64,000 nt of DNA. Source: Akkermansiaceae bacterium UBA956. GTDB lineage: Bacteria > Verrucomicrobiota > Verrucomicrobiia > Verrucomicrobiales > Akkermansiaceae. Position numbers and translations under genes: made by a program. This document shows, piece by piece, positions 9,351 through 18,040 of the stretch (the first letter of the stretch is position 1; the number at the start of each line of letters is the position of its first letter). The DNA is taken from positions 62,001 to 126,000 of the forward strand of contig DBCO01000005.1 in assembly GCA_002293145.1 (NCBI GenBank), read 5' to 3'. The notes under the pieces were generated by a model, which saw only the letters and a program-made list of their open reading frames with translations, searched no databases and was not told the DNA's origin.

Positions 9351-11121
9351 GTTGCGATAACTGCGCCAGAGCAGTCACACCCACGGGTTCTTCGATTTGC
9401 CAATGAATCAGAGTACAACGTTTGGCGTGGGTATTGACCACTTCGTCGATATAGCGATGCTCAGTTTGCTCGCGTTGATGCAACAAGGGATCGTGTGTGC
9501 CGCTGTTCGCGAGACTTTGGTTGATCACCCAAGCGTAGGGCTCGATTCCTGCGCGTCTAAGGTCTTCTTGCAGCGCAGCAGCCTCGTGCACAGGCGTGGC
9601 CTCCGGTAAGGCTACCAGAAAAACATGGGTATATTCTGGATCGCGCAATCGTTCTAACAAATGCAAAACCTCCTCGGGTTGTGAGCTACCGCTTTGGCGT
9701 TCCAGTTCGCGTTGATAAGATTCGCTCGCATCTAACAAAAGCAAGGTGTGGCCCGTGGGCGCGGTGTCGAGCACCACAAATCGATCACTGCCTTTTCCGA
9801 CCTCGCGGGCAAAGGCACGGAACACTGCAATTTCTTCGGTGCAGGGAGAGCGAAGATCTTCTTCTAACAAATCGCGGGCTGCCTCATCCATCTGCGGTCC
9901 TTGTTGCGCGATCACTTCTTGTTGATAGGCTGCGGTTTCTGCGGCGGGATCGATCTTGCTGATGCTGAGCCCAGGCAATTCACCATCGAGCGTTTGTGCA
10001 ATGTGCGCGGCGGGATCGGTAGTGCTGAGATGCACGGCATGACCACGTTGCGAAAGCCACACCGCAATGGCGGCGGCGACGGTGGTTTTTCCTACTCCAC
10101 CTTTGCCCATGGTCATGATCAGCCCTTTGCCATTTTTTTCAATACCGCTGAGTAATGAGCCAAGTGTGGGCATGTCGGGCATCGACCACTCGATATCGGA
10201 CTCGGCGATTTTTTCTAACGCCTTTTCACCATCTAACAAAAGACGCAGCCCCGCAATGCCGAGAATATTGATCGACCGCAGTGGCAGAAAAAAAGTCGGC
10301 ATGCTTTGCATAAATGCCTGCGCTTTTGCCATCGCAGCTTGCCCCCGTTGTTCCATGGTTTGAGCGATGAGATCATCGGCGAATTCGGCATGGAAAACAC
10401 TGTTGATGACGAGTTGTTGATTCGTTATGCCCAACCTGCGCAGCTCATCCGAGCTACGCTCTGCCTCGCGCAGAGCGGCGAGTTGCGGGCGGCTGACCAA
10501 GACCAAGGTCGTGCGTGTGGCATCGCACAGCGTGGCAACAGTTGCTTCATAAAGTGCGCGTTGTTTTTCCAATCCCGCCAATGGTCCTAGGCATGATGTG
10601 CCACTGGTGTTGTCATCGAGAAATGAGTCCCAAGCATTTGCCAAACTCATCAAGCGCAAGGTATGGCCTGTGGGTGCGGTATCGAAAACCACATGATCGT
10701 AGGCCGCAGCAGCTTGAGGATCACCGATCAATCCGGAAAATTCATCAAAGGCCGCGATCTCCACTGTGCACGATCCGGAAAGCTGTTCTTCCATACTGCG
10801 CAATGCAGAATCCGGCAATACCCCGCGCAAGGGCTCAATGAGTTTTTCTCGATACGCTGCAGCGGCCGCTGCGGGATCGATGTTCATCGCGTCTAGTCCC
10901 ATCACACCAGGCACAGCCGAAGGCTGATTGCTACATCGAACCTCTAACACCTCGTCCAAGTTCGATGCCGGATCAGTGCTAACCAACAACACGCGTTTTC
11001 CCGCTTTCGCCAAGCGCAGAGCCGTAGCGCAAGAGATCGACGTTTTTCCGACACCACCTTTGCCGGTGAAAAAAAGATAACGTGTCGAGTCTCTGCTTGG
11101 TTGATAGATCGGCAGATTCAT
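9346..11121 (-). CDS. arsA: ArsA, arsenite-stimulated ATPase
   Basis: A 591-aa pseudo-dimer of two ATPase halves. P-loops are GKGGVGKT at 20-27 and 339-346, each followed by a DTAPTGHTL switch. The three metalloid-binding cysteines are present: C118 in SGSCTVEIAAF, C177 in GTSCLGPLAGL and C427 in SPCTEEIAVF. These correspond to C113, C172 and C422 of plasmid R773 ArsA. ArsA normally powers the ArsB or Acr3 permease, taking As(III) from ArsD. The gene overlaps arsD by four bases (ATGA). No arsB or acr3 is visible in the window. Confidence 0.93.
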   Translation of the reverse strand: MNLPIYQPSRDSTRYLFFTGKGGVGKTSISCATALRLAKAGKRVLLVSTDPASNLDEVLEVRCSNQPSAVPGVMGLDAMNIDPAAAAAAYREKLIEPLRGVLPDSALRSMEEQLSGSCTVEIAAFDEFSGLIGDPQAAAAYDHVVFDTAPTGHTLRLMSLANAWDSFLDDNTSGTSCLGPLAGLEKQRALYEATVATLCDATRTTLVLVSRPQLAALREAERSSDELRRLGITNQQLVINSVFHAEFADDLIAQTMEQRGQAAMAKAQAFMQSMPTFFLPLRSINILGIAGLRLLLDGEKALEKIAESDIEWSMPDMPTLGSLLSGIEKNGKGLIMTMGKGGVGKTTVAAAIAVWLSQRGHAVHLSTTDPAAHIAQTLDGELPGLSISKIDPAAETAAYQQEVIAQQGPQMDEAARDLLEEDLRSPCTEEIAVFRAFAREVGKGSDRFVVLDTAPTGHTLLLLDASESYQRELERQSGSSQPEEVLHLLERLRDPEYTHVFLVALPEATPVHEAAALQEDLRRAGIEPYAWVINQSLANSGTHDPLLHQREQTEHRYIDEVVNTHAKRCTLIHWQIEEPVGVTALAQLSQQ

Positions 11122-11459
11122 GACGACACCTCCTGGCTGCTGGCATCTTTACCAGCAGCAGCGCGCACCCATTCGCGACGTTCTTCTTGGGTGGGATAGC
11201 GTCCTTTTAGGATCAAAGCACCATCCCAAAACATCGCTGGTAACGCCTCGACGCCTTCTTGCTGGAGCAGTGTTTTCACCGCCTGACTTTTGGCAAAAGC
11301 CATCGGCTGTTGGCTGAGGTTGTAACGTTCCACCTTGATACCCCGATTTCCCATCTGCACCAGCATCGCGGCAAAATTGATCAGATCAGGGTTGATGTCG
11401 GTGCCACAAATGCCTGTAGAACAGCACATCGCGGGGTCAAATACTTGTATCGATTTCAT
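11118..11459 (-). CDS. arsD: ArsD, arsenite metallochaperone
   Basis: A 113-aa thioredoxin-fold protein with C12, C13 and C18 (AMCCSTGICG) in the exact positions that bind As(III) in ArsD and deliver it to ArsA. The later vicinal Cys pairs of the R773 protein (112/113, 119/120) are absent, as in many chromosomal ArsD proteins. Its stop overlaps the arsA start, so translation is probably coupled. It is the first gene of the cluster and sits under a promoter with a palindrome (11505-11553). Confidence 0.92.
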   Translation of the reverse strand: MKSIQVFDPAMCCSTGICGTDINPDLINFAAMLVQMGNRGIKVERYNLSQQPMAFAKSQAVKTLLQQEGVEALPAMFWDGALILKGRYPTQEERREWVRAAAGKDASSQEVSS

Positions 11460-11504
11460 AAGAAATTAGCGGGGAAAACACTCTTCAGTCAGAGATATGA
11501 GAAT

Positions 11505-11553
11505 AGTATAACATCGATTCGGTTGAATGCCGAAATAACTTCACCTCATTTCG
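11505..11553 (-). promoter_or_regulatory. Candidate arsD promoter and operator
   Basis: On the minus strand TATACT (11510-11505) can serve as a -10 about 45 bases before the arsD start. The inverted repeat TTCGG-N7-CCGAA (11518-11534) covers the place where the -35 should be. A second repeat, CGAAAT-N11-ATTTCG (11531-11553), overlaps it. This arrangement fits a repressor site such as that of ArsR, but no arsR gene is visible nearby. Confidence 0.35.
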
Positions 11554-11712
11554 ATATTCTGTTCAAAAAAAGAATAGAACACTGCGACAATGAGAAAGGA
11601 ATCCACTACCTGCTTGTTCTTGGCTTCTCACAGCTTATGCGCTTCGTCAATTTACCATCCAGAAACCATTGCGATCGAACACATGCTGGAGAAGCAAAAT
11701 CTGATCATGACC

Positions 11713-13044
11713 TCACGAATCTTTCTCTGCACTCTTGTCCCAGAAGGCCACGAAGAAAATCACCGCAATCACTGCGGCCATGCCTGCGGGAAAGAGCCAG
11801 TATTGCTTCCACAACTGTGCGCTCTGAGAGATCAATCCTACATCGACACCATCGGGCATATTGACCGAAAACATCCGGCCCATTTGTCGGAAGAAAGTGA
11901 GTTTTTCCTCGGCTTTTGCTGCCGTGATTGCACTACCGAGTGCTGAAGAGGAATCCGCGACAGGAGCAAATTTCGCAGCCGCAACCTTGAAGCCCACGAA
12001 CATCCCGATGCCCTGCGTGAAAAACACCAGCATGCTCTGGGTTTGTCCGCGCAGAGCAGGCGGCGCTACGCGGTCCGCATACATGAAGCCCGTGACGAAG
12101 AAAAAGTCATAGCAAATGCCATGCAACGCAATGCCTGCAAACAACATCCACACTGCTTGCTCCGTGGCTCCGTAGGCAAAGAGCACATAGCGCAGCACCC
12201 AGGCGAGCATGCCGACCAAGATCATCCATTTCACTCCGAGCTTACGGAAAAAAAACGGCACCAGCAGCATAAAGAAAATTTCCGAAATTTGGCCGATCGA
12301 CATCGCCGAAGCTGCTTGCTCAAAACCGATGTTTGCGAGGAATCCTGAGGTGTTCGAATAATAGTATGCCAACGGAATGCAGACCAGCGTCGAGCATAAC
12401 ATGAATACGAAAAACACCGGCCGAGCCAGCAAGCGAAACGCATCCACCATGAACAACGAGCGCAGGTCCAAAGCCTTACCACGCAGCGGCGGCGGAGTAT
12501 TTGGCAGTGCAAAACAAAACAGCCCGAGCAGCACCGAGGTCACGCCCGCCATGACAAAAAGATTCAGGCTATCCGACCAAGCCAAGGCCCCGGCGACCCA
12601 GCCCGCCGCAATCCAACCGATCGTGCCCCAGACCCGAGTTTTTGGGAAAACCTCACGCGGCAGATGTGTGAAAGCGATCGTGTTGCCCAGACCCAAAGTC
12701 GGCATAAAGCACAGCATGTGTCCCGTGAAAAGAATCCACACCAATTGACCATTTCCCTGCTCAATTGCGCTCGGCACCGCCAACATCAACGCGCCACCTA
12801 ATAAAAACAACACCGCCATCACCCGCTCTGAAGAGAAAAACCGATCTGCCACCAAGCCCAGAAACAACGGTGCCACAATCGCCGCAATCGGTGCCGTGCC
12901 ATACGAATCACCAATGATCGAAGCCAGACCATGTTTACCCAAAATTAAAAACAAAGTCACAAACCATGAGCCCCACACAAAAAACTGCAGGAACATCATC
13001 AGGGAAATGCGTAAATACATTGAGCGAACGTTGGGCTGATTCAT
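11713..13044 (-). CDS. Nucleoside permease-like MFS transporter (NupG/XapB type)
   Basis: A 443-aa, 12-helix protein of the nucleoside:H+ symporter family. The first helix carries FLQFFVWGSWFVTL, and GTAPIAAIVAPLFLGLVADR follows, both characteristic of bacterial NupG-like proteins in Planctomycetes and Verrucomicrobia. A loop of about 50 residues between helices 11 and 12 (ADSSSALGSAITAAKAEEKL onward) is longer than in the E. coli protein. Likely substrate is a nucleoside. It is divergent from queA. The 250 bases between its stop and arsD hold only the arsD promoter region. Confidence 0.75.
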   Translation of the reverse strand: MNQPNVRSMYLRISLMMFLQFFVWGSWFVTLFLILGKHGLASIIGDSYGTAPIAAIVAPLFLGLVADRFFSSERVMAVLFLLGGALMLAVPSAIEQGNGQLVWILFTGHMLCFMPTLGLGNTIAFTHLPREVFPKTRVWGTIGWIAAGWVAGALAWSDSLNLFVMAGVTSVLLGLFCFALPNTPPPLRGKALDLRSLFMVDAFRLLARPVFFVFMLCSTLVCIPLAYYYSNTSGFLANIGFEQAASAMSIGQISEIFFMLLVPFFFRKLGVKWMILVGMLAWVLRYVLFAYGATEQAVWMLFAGIALHGICYDFFFVTGFMYADRVAPPALRGQTQSMLVFFTQGIGMFVGFKVAAAKFAPVADSSSALGSAITAAKAEEKLTFFRQMGRMFSVNMPDGVDVGLISQSAQLWKQYWLFPAGMAAVIAVIFFVAFWDKSAEKDS

Positions 13045-13168
13045 GTGCTATTCTTTAGGACAATTTTTTCTATACGGCAATACCCGAATGAGGCTGAGTG
13101 AAAAAAATCCCGCCTTCACACTGGATTTCAATTGCCAAGCCACGCCGCTTCCCTTCTCAATCACCTGC

Positions 13169-14164
13169 GTGAGCCTTACGACCAAAGATTTCGACTACCA
13201 CTTGCCCGAGGAACTGATCGCCTCACGCCCGCTCGACGACCGCGCCGCCTCGCGCATGATGGTCATTCATCGCGACAGCGGACTCATCGAGCACAAGATG
13301 TTTCGCGACTTTCCCAGCTACATCCATGCTGGCGATCAACTCGTGTTAAACGACACCAAGGTTATCCCCGCGCGACTTTTTTCCACTGATGGAAAAAGTG
13401 AAATCCTCTGCCTTGATCGACCCTCGCCCACCCTCTGGCGCTGCCTCGTCAAACCCGGTAAAAAAATGCGCGTAGGTGCAACAGTACAAGTGGCCGACGC
13501 CATCGGTTCCGTCATCGAGGTCTATGAAAACGGCGACCGCTTGATCGAATGGGACCGCGAAATCGACCTCAATGTTCACGGCCACCTCGCCCTGCCGCAC
13601 TACATGAACCGCGAGGATGAACTCAGCGATCGCGAACGCTACCAAACGGTCTATGCACGCGAGGAAGGAGCCATCGCCGCACCTACCGCAGGCCTGCATT
13701 TCACTCCGGAAATTCTGCAATCGCTCCCACACACCTTTCTGACCCTCCACGTTGGGGTCGGCACCTTTCGCCCGGTCAAAGCCGAGCGCCCTGAGGACCA
13801 CGAGATGCATTCCGAAAATTACGCGATTAGTGCCGATGCCGCCCGAGCCATCAATGATGCGAGCCGAGTGATCGCGATTGGTACTACAGTCACACGCGTG
13901 TTAGAGCACCTCGCCCAAAGCGCAGCCGACGGCCTGCTCATTCCTTCAGAAACCCAGAGCGGCAGCACGAACATCTTTCTCTATCCGCCCTACCAACTTC
14001 GCGTCATTGGCGCTCTACTCACCAATTTCCACCTGCCCCAAAGCACTCTACTTATGCTAGTAAGCGCCTTTGCTGGTCGCGATCTCATGCTCGAAGCCTA
14101 CCGCCAAGCAGTGGAAGAAAAATATCGCTTCTACAGCTACGGCGACTGCATGTTGATATTGTAA
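13169..14164 (+). CDS. queA: S-adenosylmethionine:tRNA ribosyltransferase-isomerase
   Basis: A 331-aa QueA, which makes epoxyqueuosine at the wobble position of queuosine tRNAs. Family motifs in order are FDYHLPEELIASRP, NDTKVIPARLF, YQTVY-x9-AAPTAGLHF, TLHVGVGTFRPV, TNFHLPQSTL and EEKYRFYSYGD. Family similarity begins at TKDFDYHLP, so I chose GTG 13169. ATG 13088 and ATG 13043 would add 27 or 42 residues without family similarity, and the latter overlaps the start of the divergent transporter gene. Other queuosine genes are not in the window. Confidence 0.9.
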   Translation: MSLTTKDFDYHLPEELIASRPLDDRAASRMMVIHRDSGLIEHKMFRDFPSYIHAGDQLVLNDTKVIPARLFSTDGKSEILCLDRPSPTLWRCLVKPGKKMRVGATVQVADAIGSVIEVYENGDRLIEWDREIDLNVHGHLALPHYMNREDELSDRERYQTVYAREEGAIAAPTAGLHFTPEILQSLPHTFLTLHVGVGTFRPVKAERPEDHEMHSENYAISADAARAINDASRVIAIGTTVTRVLEHLAQSAADGLLIPSETQSGSTNIFLYPPYQLRVIGALLTNFHLPQSTLLMLVSAFAGRDLMLEAYRQAVEEKYRFYSYGDCMLIL

Positions 14165-14193
14165 CGATTTCTGCCTAACAAAAAAGTTAGACT

Positions 14194-14302
14194 AAACGCC
14201 AAGTTCTCCAAGACGCTAAATCGCGAAGCTAGGTGATATGAATTTTCCCAAAGCGTAGCTAATGAACTTCGCACCTCTGCGACCTTATCGACCTTAGCGT
14301 TT
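14194..14302. repeat. Imperfect long inverted repeat between queA and the LutC-like gene
   Basis: AAACGCCAAGTTCTCCAAG at the left and the complement of CCTTATCGACCTTAGCGTTT at the right form long imperfect arms of about 35 bases, each ending in GCGAAG, around a loop with AATTTTCCC. The AAG/GCG spacing recurs about every 10-12 bases. It looks like a dispersed intergenic repeat rather than a terminator, because no T-run follows. Just upstream, CTAAC-AAAAAA-GTTAG (14176-14191) is a small separate hairpin after queA. Confidence 0.5.
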
Positions 14303-14314
14303 CATCTACCCAAC

Positions 14315-14926
14315 CTATCTCAAACACAAAGCAATCTGTTCACCAGGGCCATGCACACCTTCAATGAGTATGCCTTCGACGTCCGCTGTTTTGGAGGGAC
14401 CGGTGCACCATGTGGTGTTCGGTGCGGTGCCGAGTTTTTCAATCGCATCGGTGATGGTGCGATGAATGGTAGCAGATTCGGCAACGGCCACATGAACCCA
14501 AGGCGAAAGTGCAGCGAGGCGATCAGAGGTAAGAAAATCATCGAGAATCACTGACCCCGATTCCGCGATCAATCCGCTCGCACGGGTGACACCGAATTGG
14601 TAGCGATCGTATTGCGTGCGATCATAGACATCCTCCACGGTCAATCCCGCGCCACGCAGGGCCTCGCCAACGGTTGACATCAGAGCTGGATCGCAATACC
14701 CGCAGGTGTGGCCTGATTTTTGCAAAAACTCAATCAGCTCGGCGAGACTGCGCATCGGCTTGCCATTCACTCCGCGAAAATTCCGCGCAAAAATTTCCCA
14801 GAGATCCGACCCTTCCAGCTTGGGAAGTGAATGCAATTGCTCTAACTCATAGGCTGGATACTCGGCCTTCTGCGGCACAGCGGTAAGTGCTTGCTGGACT
14901 TTGGCAAAAATATTCTCGCGCGACAT
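14315..14926 (-). CDS. LutC/YkgG-family LUD-domain protein
   Basis: A 203-aa protein with the LUD fold of LutC. Visible family motifs are ATGLIAESG-like ASGLIAESGSVIL and TWCTGPSKTADVEGILIEGVHGP, the latter at the C-terminus as in LutC. LutC works with LutA (Fe-S) and LutB in L-lactate oxidation, but no lutA or lutB is visible here. It may act with genes elsewhere. Cytoplasmic. Confidence 0.8.
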   Translation of the reverse strand: MSRENIFAKVQQALTAVPQKAEYPAYELEQLHSLPKLEGSDLWEIFARNFRGVNGKPMRSLAELIEFLQKSGHTCGYCDPALMSTVGEALRGAGLTVEDVYDRTQYDRYQFGVTRASGLIAESGSVILDDFLTSDRLAALSPWVHVAVAESATIHRTITDAIEKLGTAPNTTWCTGPSKTADVEGILIEGVHGPGEQIALCLR

Positions 14927-15124
14927 GCGATAAATATATCACAGATCCGACCAACTGACAAGACACATGCACGGCATAACGACACCCCGACAAAACACAG
15001 GCCTTCTCTCTAGCCTCGCTATCAATAAATAGACAAAAACGAACGCAATTTGTGCTTTCGCTTCCGTCTGAAATCCTATCTCTTACCCCTAATCCTCAAA
15101 ATCATGTCAGAAAAACATCCATCT

Positions 15125-16003
15125 ATGAATCGCTTCTTACTTTTCCCGCTGCTTAGCCTTTTCCTGACGGCAATCACATTCTGTGTAACCGCTGAGGCCG
15201 ACACATCGGCTAATCGCAATTCGGAGCAACTCAAAGAACTAGAACATGTGGTGTATAAAAAAGTCGGCGATCGAGAATTGCTGGCATTCATCATCAAACC
15301 CAAGGGTTGGAAAGCGACTGATCGCCGCCCTGCCATCGTATTATTTCACGGTGGCGGCTGGGTCAGCGGCACACCAGCTGTGCTCATTCCTCAAGCGCGT
15401 TATTTTGCCTCGTTAGGCATGGTGGCGATCCTGCCACAATACCGATTGATCAAAGGAGCCAAGGCCACACCTCAGGTCTGCATCGAGGATGCGAACTCAG
15501 CGATGCGCTGGGTCAAAAAACAAGCAGAAACGCTTGGCATCGATGTCAAACGTCTCGCCGCCGGTGGTGGTTCCGCAGGTGGCCATATCGCGGCATTTGC
15601 AGGTATGGCACGCGGCCACGATGCCGCCAATGATGACCTCAGCATTTCCCCACGCCCCGAAGCTTTGATTTTATGGAATCCTGTCTATGACAATGGTCCA
15701 GGGGAATATGGACATCAACGCGTTGGTCAAAAATTTCGCGATTTTTCACCTGCCCATCAGATTTCCCAAGATGATCCACCCACCCTTGTCATGCTCGGCA
15801 CAAAAGATCCACTCATTGCCGTAAAAACCGCGGAGCGATTTCGCGATGAGATGAAAAAGCTCGGCGTGCGCTGTGACACCTTGCTTTATGACGATCAAGT
15901 GCATGGATTTTTCAACAAAGAGCCGTGGTTGGGCCGCACAAATGAAAAATGCGGGGAGTTTTTGCGTTCGCTCGATTGGTTTAAGAATATGCGACAACGC
16001 TAG
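15125..16003 (+). CDS. Secreted alpha/beta-hydrolase, acetyl-esterase type
   Basis: A 292-aa hydrolase of the BD-FAE/hormone-sensitive-lipase-like group. ATG 15125 gives a clean signal peptide (FLLFPLLSLFLTAITFCVTAEA). The oxyanion hole is HGGGW, the nucleophile serine lies in GGGSAGG, and the acid and base are in GTKDPL and DQVHGFF. Such enzymes in Verrucomicrobia often remove acetyl or feruloyl groups from polysaccharides. The 200 bases upstream show no other gene. Substrate not determined. Confidence 0.82.
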   Translation: MNRFLLFPLLSLFLTAITFCVTAEADTSANRNSEQLKELEHVVYKKVGDRELLAFIIKPKGWKATDRRPAIVLFHGGGWVSGTPAVLIPQARYFASLGMVAILPQYRLIKGAKATPQVCIEDANSAMRWVKKQAETLGIDVKRLAAGGGSAGGHIAAFAGMARGHDAANDDLSISPRPEALILWNPVYDNGPGEYGHQRVGQKFRDFSPAHQISQDDPPTLVMLGTKDPLIAVKTAERFRDEMKKLGVRCDTLLYDDQVHGFFNKEPWLGRTNEKCGEFLRSLDWFKNMRQR

Positions 16004-16060
16004 GATATTTCCCAGTGTGATCTAGTCTGTATTGATTATTAGTATTTTAAAATGCTTTTT

Positions 16061-16089
16061 TTGTTGTCAAAAAAAGTCGGTCGTATAAT
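16061..16089 (+). promoter_or_regulatory. Sigma70-type promoter of the sugar porter
   Basis: TTGTTG (16061-16066), a 17-base spacer and a perfect TATAAT (16084-16089). The expected transcription start near 16097 lies downstream of the ATG at 16092, which supports ATG 16116 as the start of the sugar porter. Confidence 0.6.
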
Positions 16090-16115
16090 TTTTGCAAAAC
16101 TTCAAATACGAATCA

Positions 16116-17855
16116 ATGAATACAGTATCAAACTCAGCAGATAGCGTAGCACGCTACAATCGTTTCTTGCTCTTCGTCGCTGGTCTAGGCGGCTTGCTCT
16201 ACGGCATCGACGTTGGTATTATCGCAGGAGCATTGCCTTACTTAGAGGCTACCACGGGATTTTCTCCACAACAGATCGGCACAGTCGTTGCAGCAGTTTT
16301 GTTAGGTTCAGTGCTATCGTCGCTCTTTGCCGGCGCACTCGCTGATATTTTTGGAAGGAAACCGATACTCATCGCCAGTGCACTATTGTTCATTCTGAGT
16401 GTGCCGATTATTTGTTTATCAAATTCTTTTGTAGCTCTCATCGCAGGTCGATTGCTACAGGGTATTTCTGGAGGATTGATCGGAGTAGTCGTGCCTCTCT
16501 ACCTCGCCGAATGCCTCGGCGCCAACAGCCGAGGCAAGGGCACCGGCTTGTTTCAGTTCTTACTTACTGTTGGCCTGGTTTTCGCCGCACTCATCGCGCT
16601 CTATTTTGGTAGCAAAGTCGAATCCTTAGAACTCGCGGGAGGAACTGGCCAGCAACTATTCGATGCTCAAAATTCTGCATGGCGCATGATCTTCTGGGTA
16701 TCAGTGATTCCGGGAATCTTTTTCTTAGTCGGGTGTTTTTTCGTGACCGAATCCCCACGCTGGTTGTTCCTCAAAGGCCGCCGAGAGGAAGCACGTGCGG
16801 CGCTGCTGAAATCAAGTGGCGAAGACGGTGCTGATCAAGCGATCCGAGACATGTCGGAATCAGCGAGCAATGCAAAAGCTAGCGTAGATGCTGGCTTTTC
16901 AAAAGGTAGCATTTTTCAGCGCAAATACATCTACCCGTTCGTGCTCGCAGTCGTGATCCTAGCCTGCAACCAAGCCACAGGAATCAATTCCGTGTTGGCT
17001 TACTCTGTGAAAATTTTCCAACAAGGTGGGCTCTCTGGAGTCATGGGCAACTACGGAGACACTGTGCTCAAAATTGTCAACTGCATCATGACCATCGTAG
17101 CCGTGGTCTTAGTAGACAAAGCTGGGCGGAAATTCCTTCTCAAGATGGGCACCGCAGGCATCATTGCCGGGTTGGTTGGAGCCGCACTGTTATTCCTTGG
17201 TATCGAAAACAATCGGAAAAACATCACCGATAAAGTCCAAACCATGGTTTCTTCTACCGATGCCACTCTTGTCATCAATCTGAGTGATAAATCATTGATG
17301 GATTCATTAGCTGGTGAAATCAGCAATCAAGAGCAGCAACTGGTAGTAACCTACCAACGGGGAGAAGAGGGAGGAACGGAATTGGTCAATTCTCTGCCCG
17401 TAAAACTGAACAATGGAAAAATCAATGAGCCCGTGCTGAAAATCGCCGCCTCGCAAGATGAGAAAAACAAGGAGCCACTGATTATCAAACGTGCAGAAAT
17501 CGGACCACGACCCAATAGCACGACAGGCTGGCTCGTAGCAGTATGCTTTATGCTATTCATTGCAGCCTACGCCGCAGGCCCCGGAGTTTGCGTATGGCTC
17601 GCGCTGTCCGAGCTAATGCCTAACAGAATTCGTTCTAACGGCATGAGCATTGCTCTACTAATCAACCAAGGCGTATCGACATCAATCGCTTGGCTATTCC
17701 TCCCGCTCGTCGGAAACTACGGCTACTCAACCATGTTCTTTGCATGGGCTGCATTTACCGTGATTTACTTCATCGCAGCAGCATTCTTCTTGCCCGAAAC
17801 GAAAGGCAAAACACTAGAAGAAATCGAAGGTTACTTCGAAGGTAAAAAACTCTAA
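16116..17855 (+). CDS. Sugar porter-family MFS transporter with large periplasmic insertion
   Basis: A 579-aa sugar:H+ symporter. Family signatures are GGLLYGIDVGIIAGAL in helix 1, DIFGRKPIL, RLLQGISGGLIGVVVPLYLAE, ESPRWLF, QATGINSVLAYS, DKAGRKFLL and the final PETKGKTLEEIE. Between helices 9 and 10 there is an insertion of about 100 mostly hydrophilic residues (about 365-465), far longer than in E. coli XylE or GalP. The insertion should face the periplasm. Substrate unknown. The gene has its own promoter and a strong terminator (17878-17916). Confidence 0.87.
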   Translation: MNTVSNSADSVARYNRFLLFVAGLGGLLYGIDVGIIAGALPYLEATTGFSPQQIGTVVAAVLLGSVLSSLFAGALADIFGRKPILIASALLFILSVPIICLSNSFVALIAGRLLQGISGGLIGVVVPLYLAECLGANSRGKGTGLFQFLLTVGLVFAALIALYFGSKVESLELAGGTGQQLFDAQNSAWRMIFWVSVIPGIFFLVGCFFVTESPRWLFLKGRREEARAALLKSSGEDGADQAIRDMSESASNAKASVDAGFSKGSIFQRKYIYPFVLAVVILACNQATGINSVLAYSVKIFQQGGLSGVMGNYGDTVLKIVNCIMTIVAVVLVDKAGRKFLLKMGTAGIIAGLVGAALLFLGIENNRKNITDKVQTMVSSTDATLVINLSDKSLMDSLAGEISNQEQQLVVTYQRGEEGGTELVNSLPVKLNNGKINEPVLKIAASQDEKNKEPLIIKRAEIGPRPNSTTGWLVAVCFMLFIAAYAAGPGVCVWLALSELMPNRIRSNGMSIALLINQGVSTSIAWLFLPLVGNYGYSTMFFAWAAFTVIYFIAAAFFLPETKGKTLEEIEGYFEGKKL

Positions 17856-17877
17856 TAAGCATCACATATCCCAAAAC

Positions 17878-17916
17878 AATTCAGGCGCTTTTCTTTCAAA
17901 AAGCGCCTGAATTTTA
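17878..17916 (+). terminator. Rho-independent terminator after the sugar porter
   Basis: ATTCAGGCGCTTTT pairs with AAAAAGCGCCTGAAT around a CTTTC loop, followed by TTTTAT. The stem is 14 bp and begins 23 bases after the stop codon. Confidence 0.88.
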
Positions 17917-18040
17917 TCCATGTCCATCAGATCATGATCGACAGACGTACTCGCTCTCACCCTAAAGAGCTCATAAATCCCTAGGCCATTCGAAATTTTT
18001 CCCGAAATGGCCACTTGACCTGCTAAGCTTTTCCCCTAGC

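Noticed and set aside
11259..11864. 201-aa plus-strand frame over arsD and the nucleoside permease
   Set aside because: Antisense to two well-supported genes and no recognisable motifs.
13043..13168. Earlier start codons for queA
   Set aside because: They add residues without family similarity, and the earliest overlaps the divergent transporter start.
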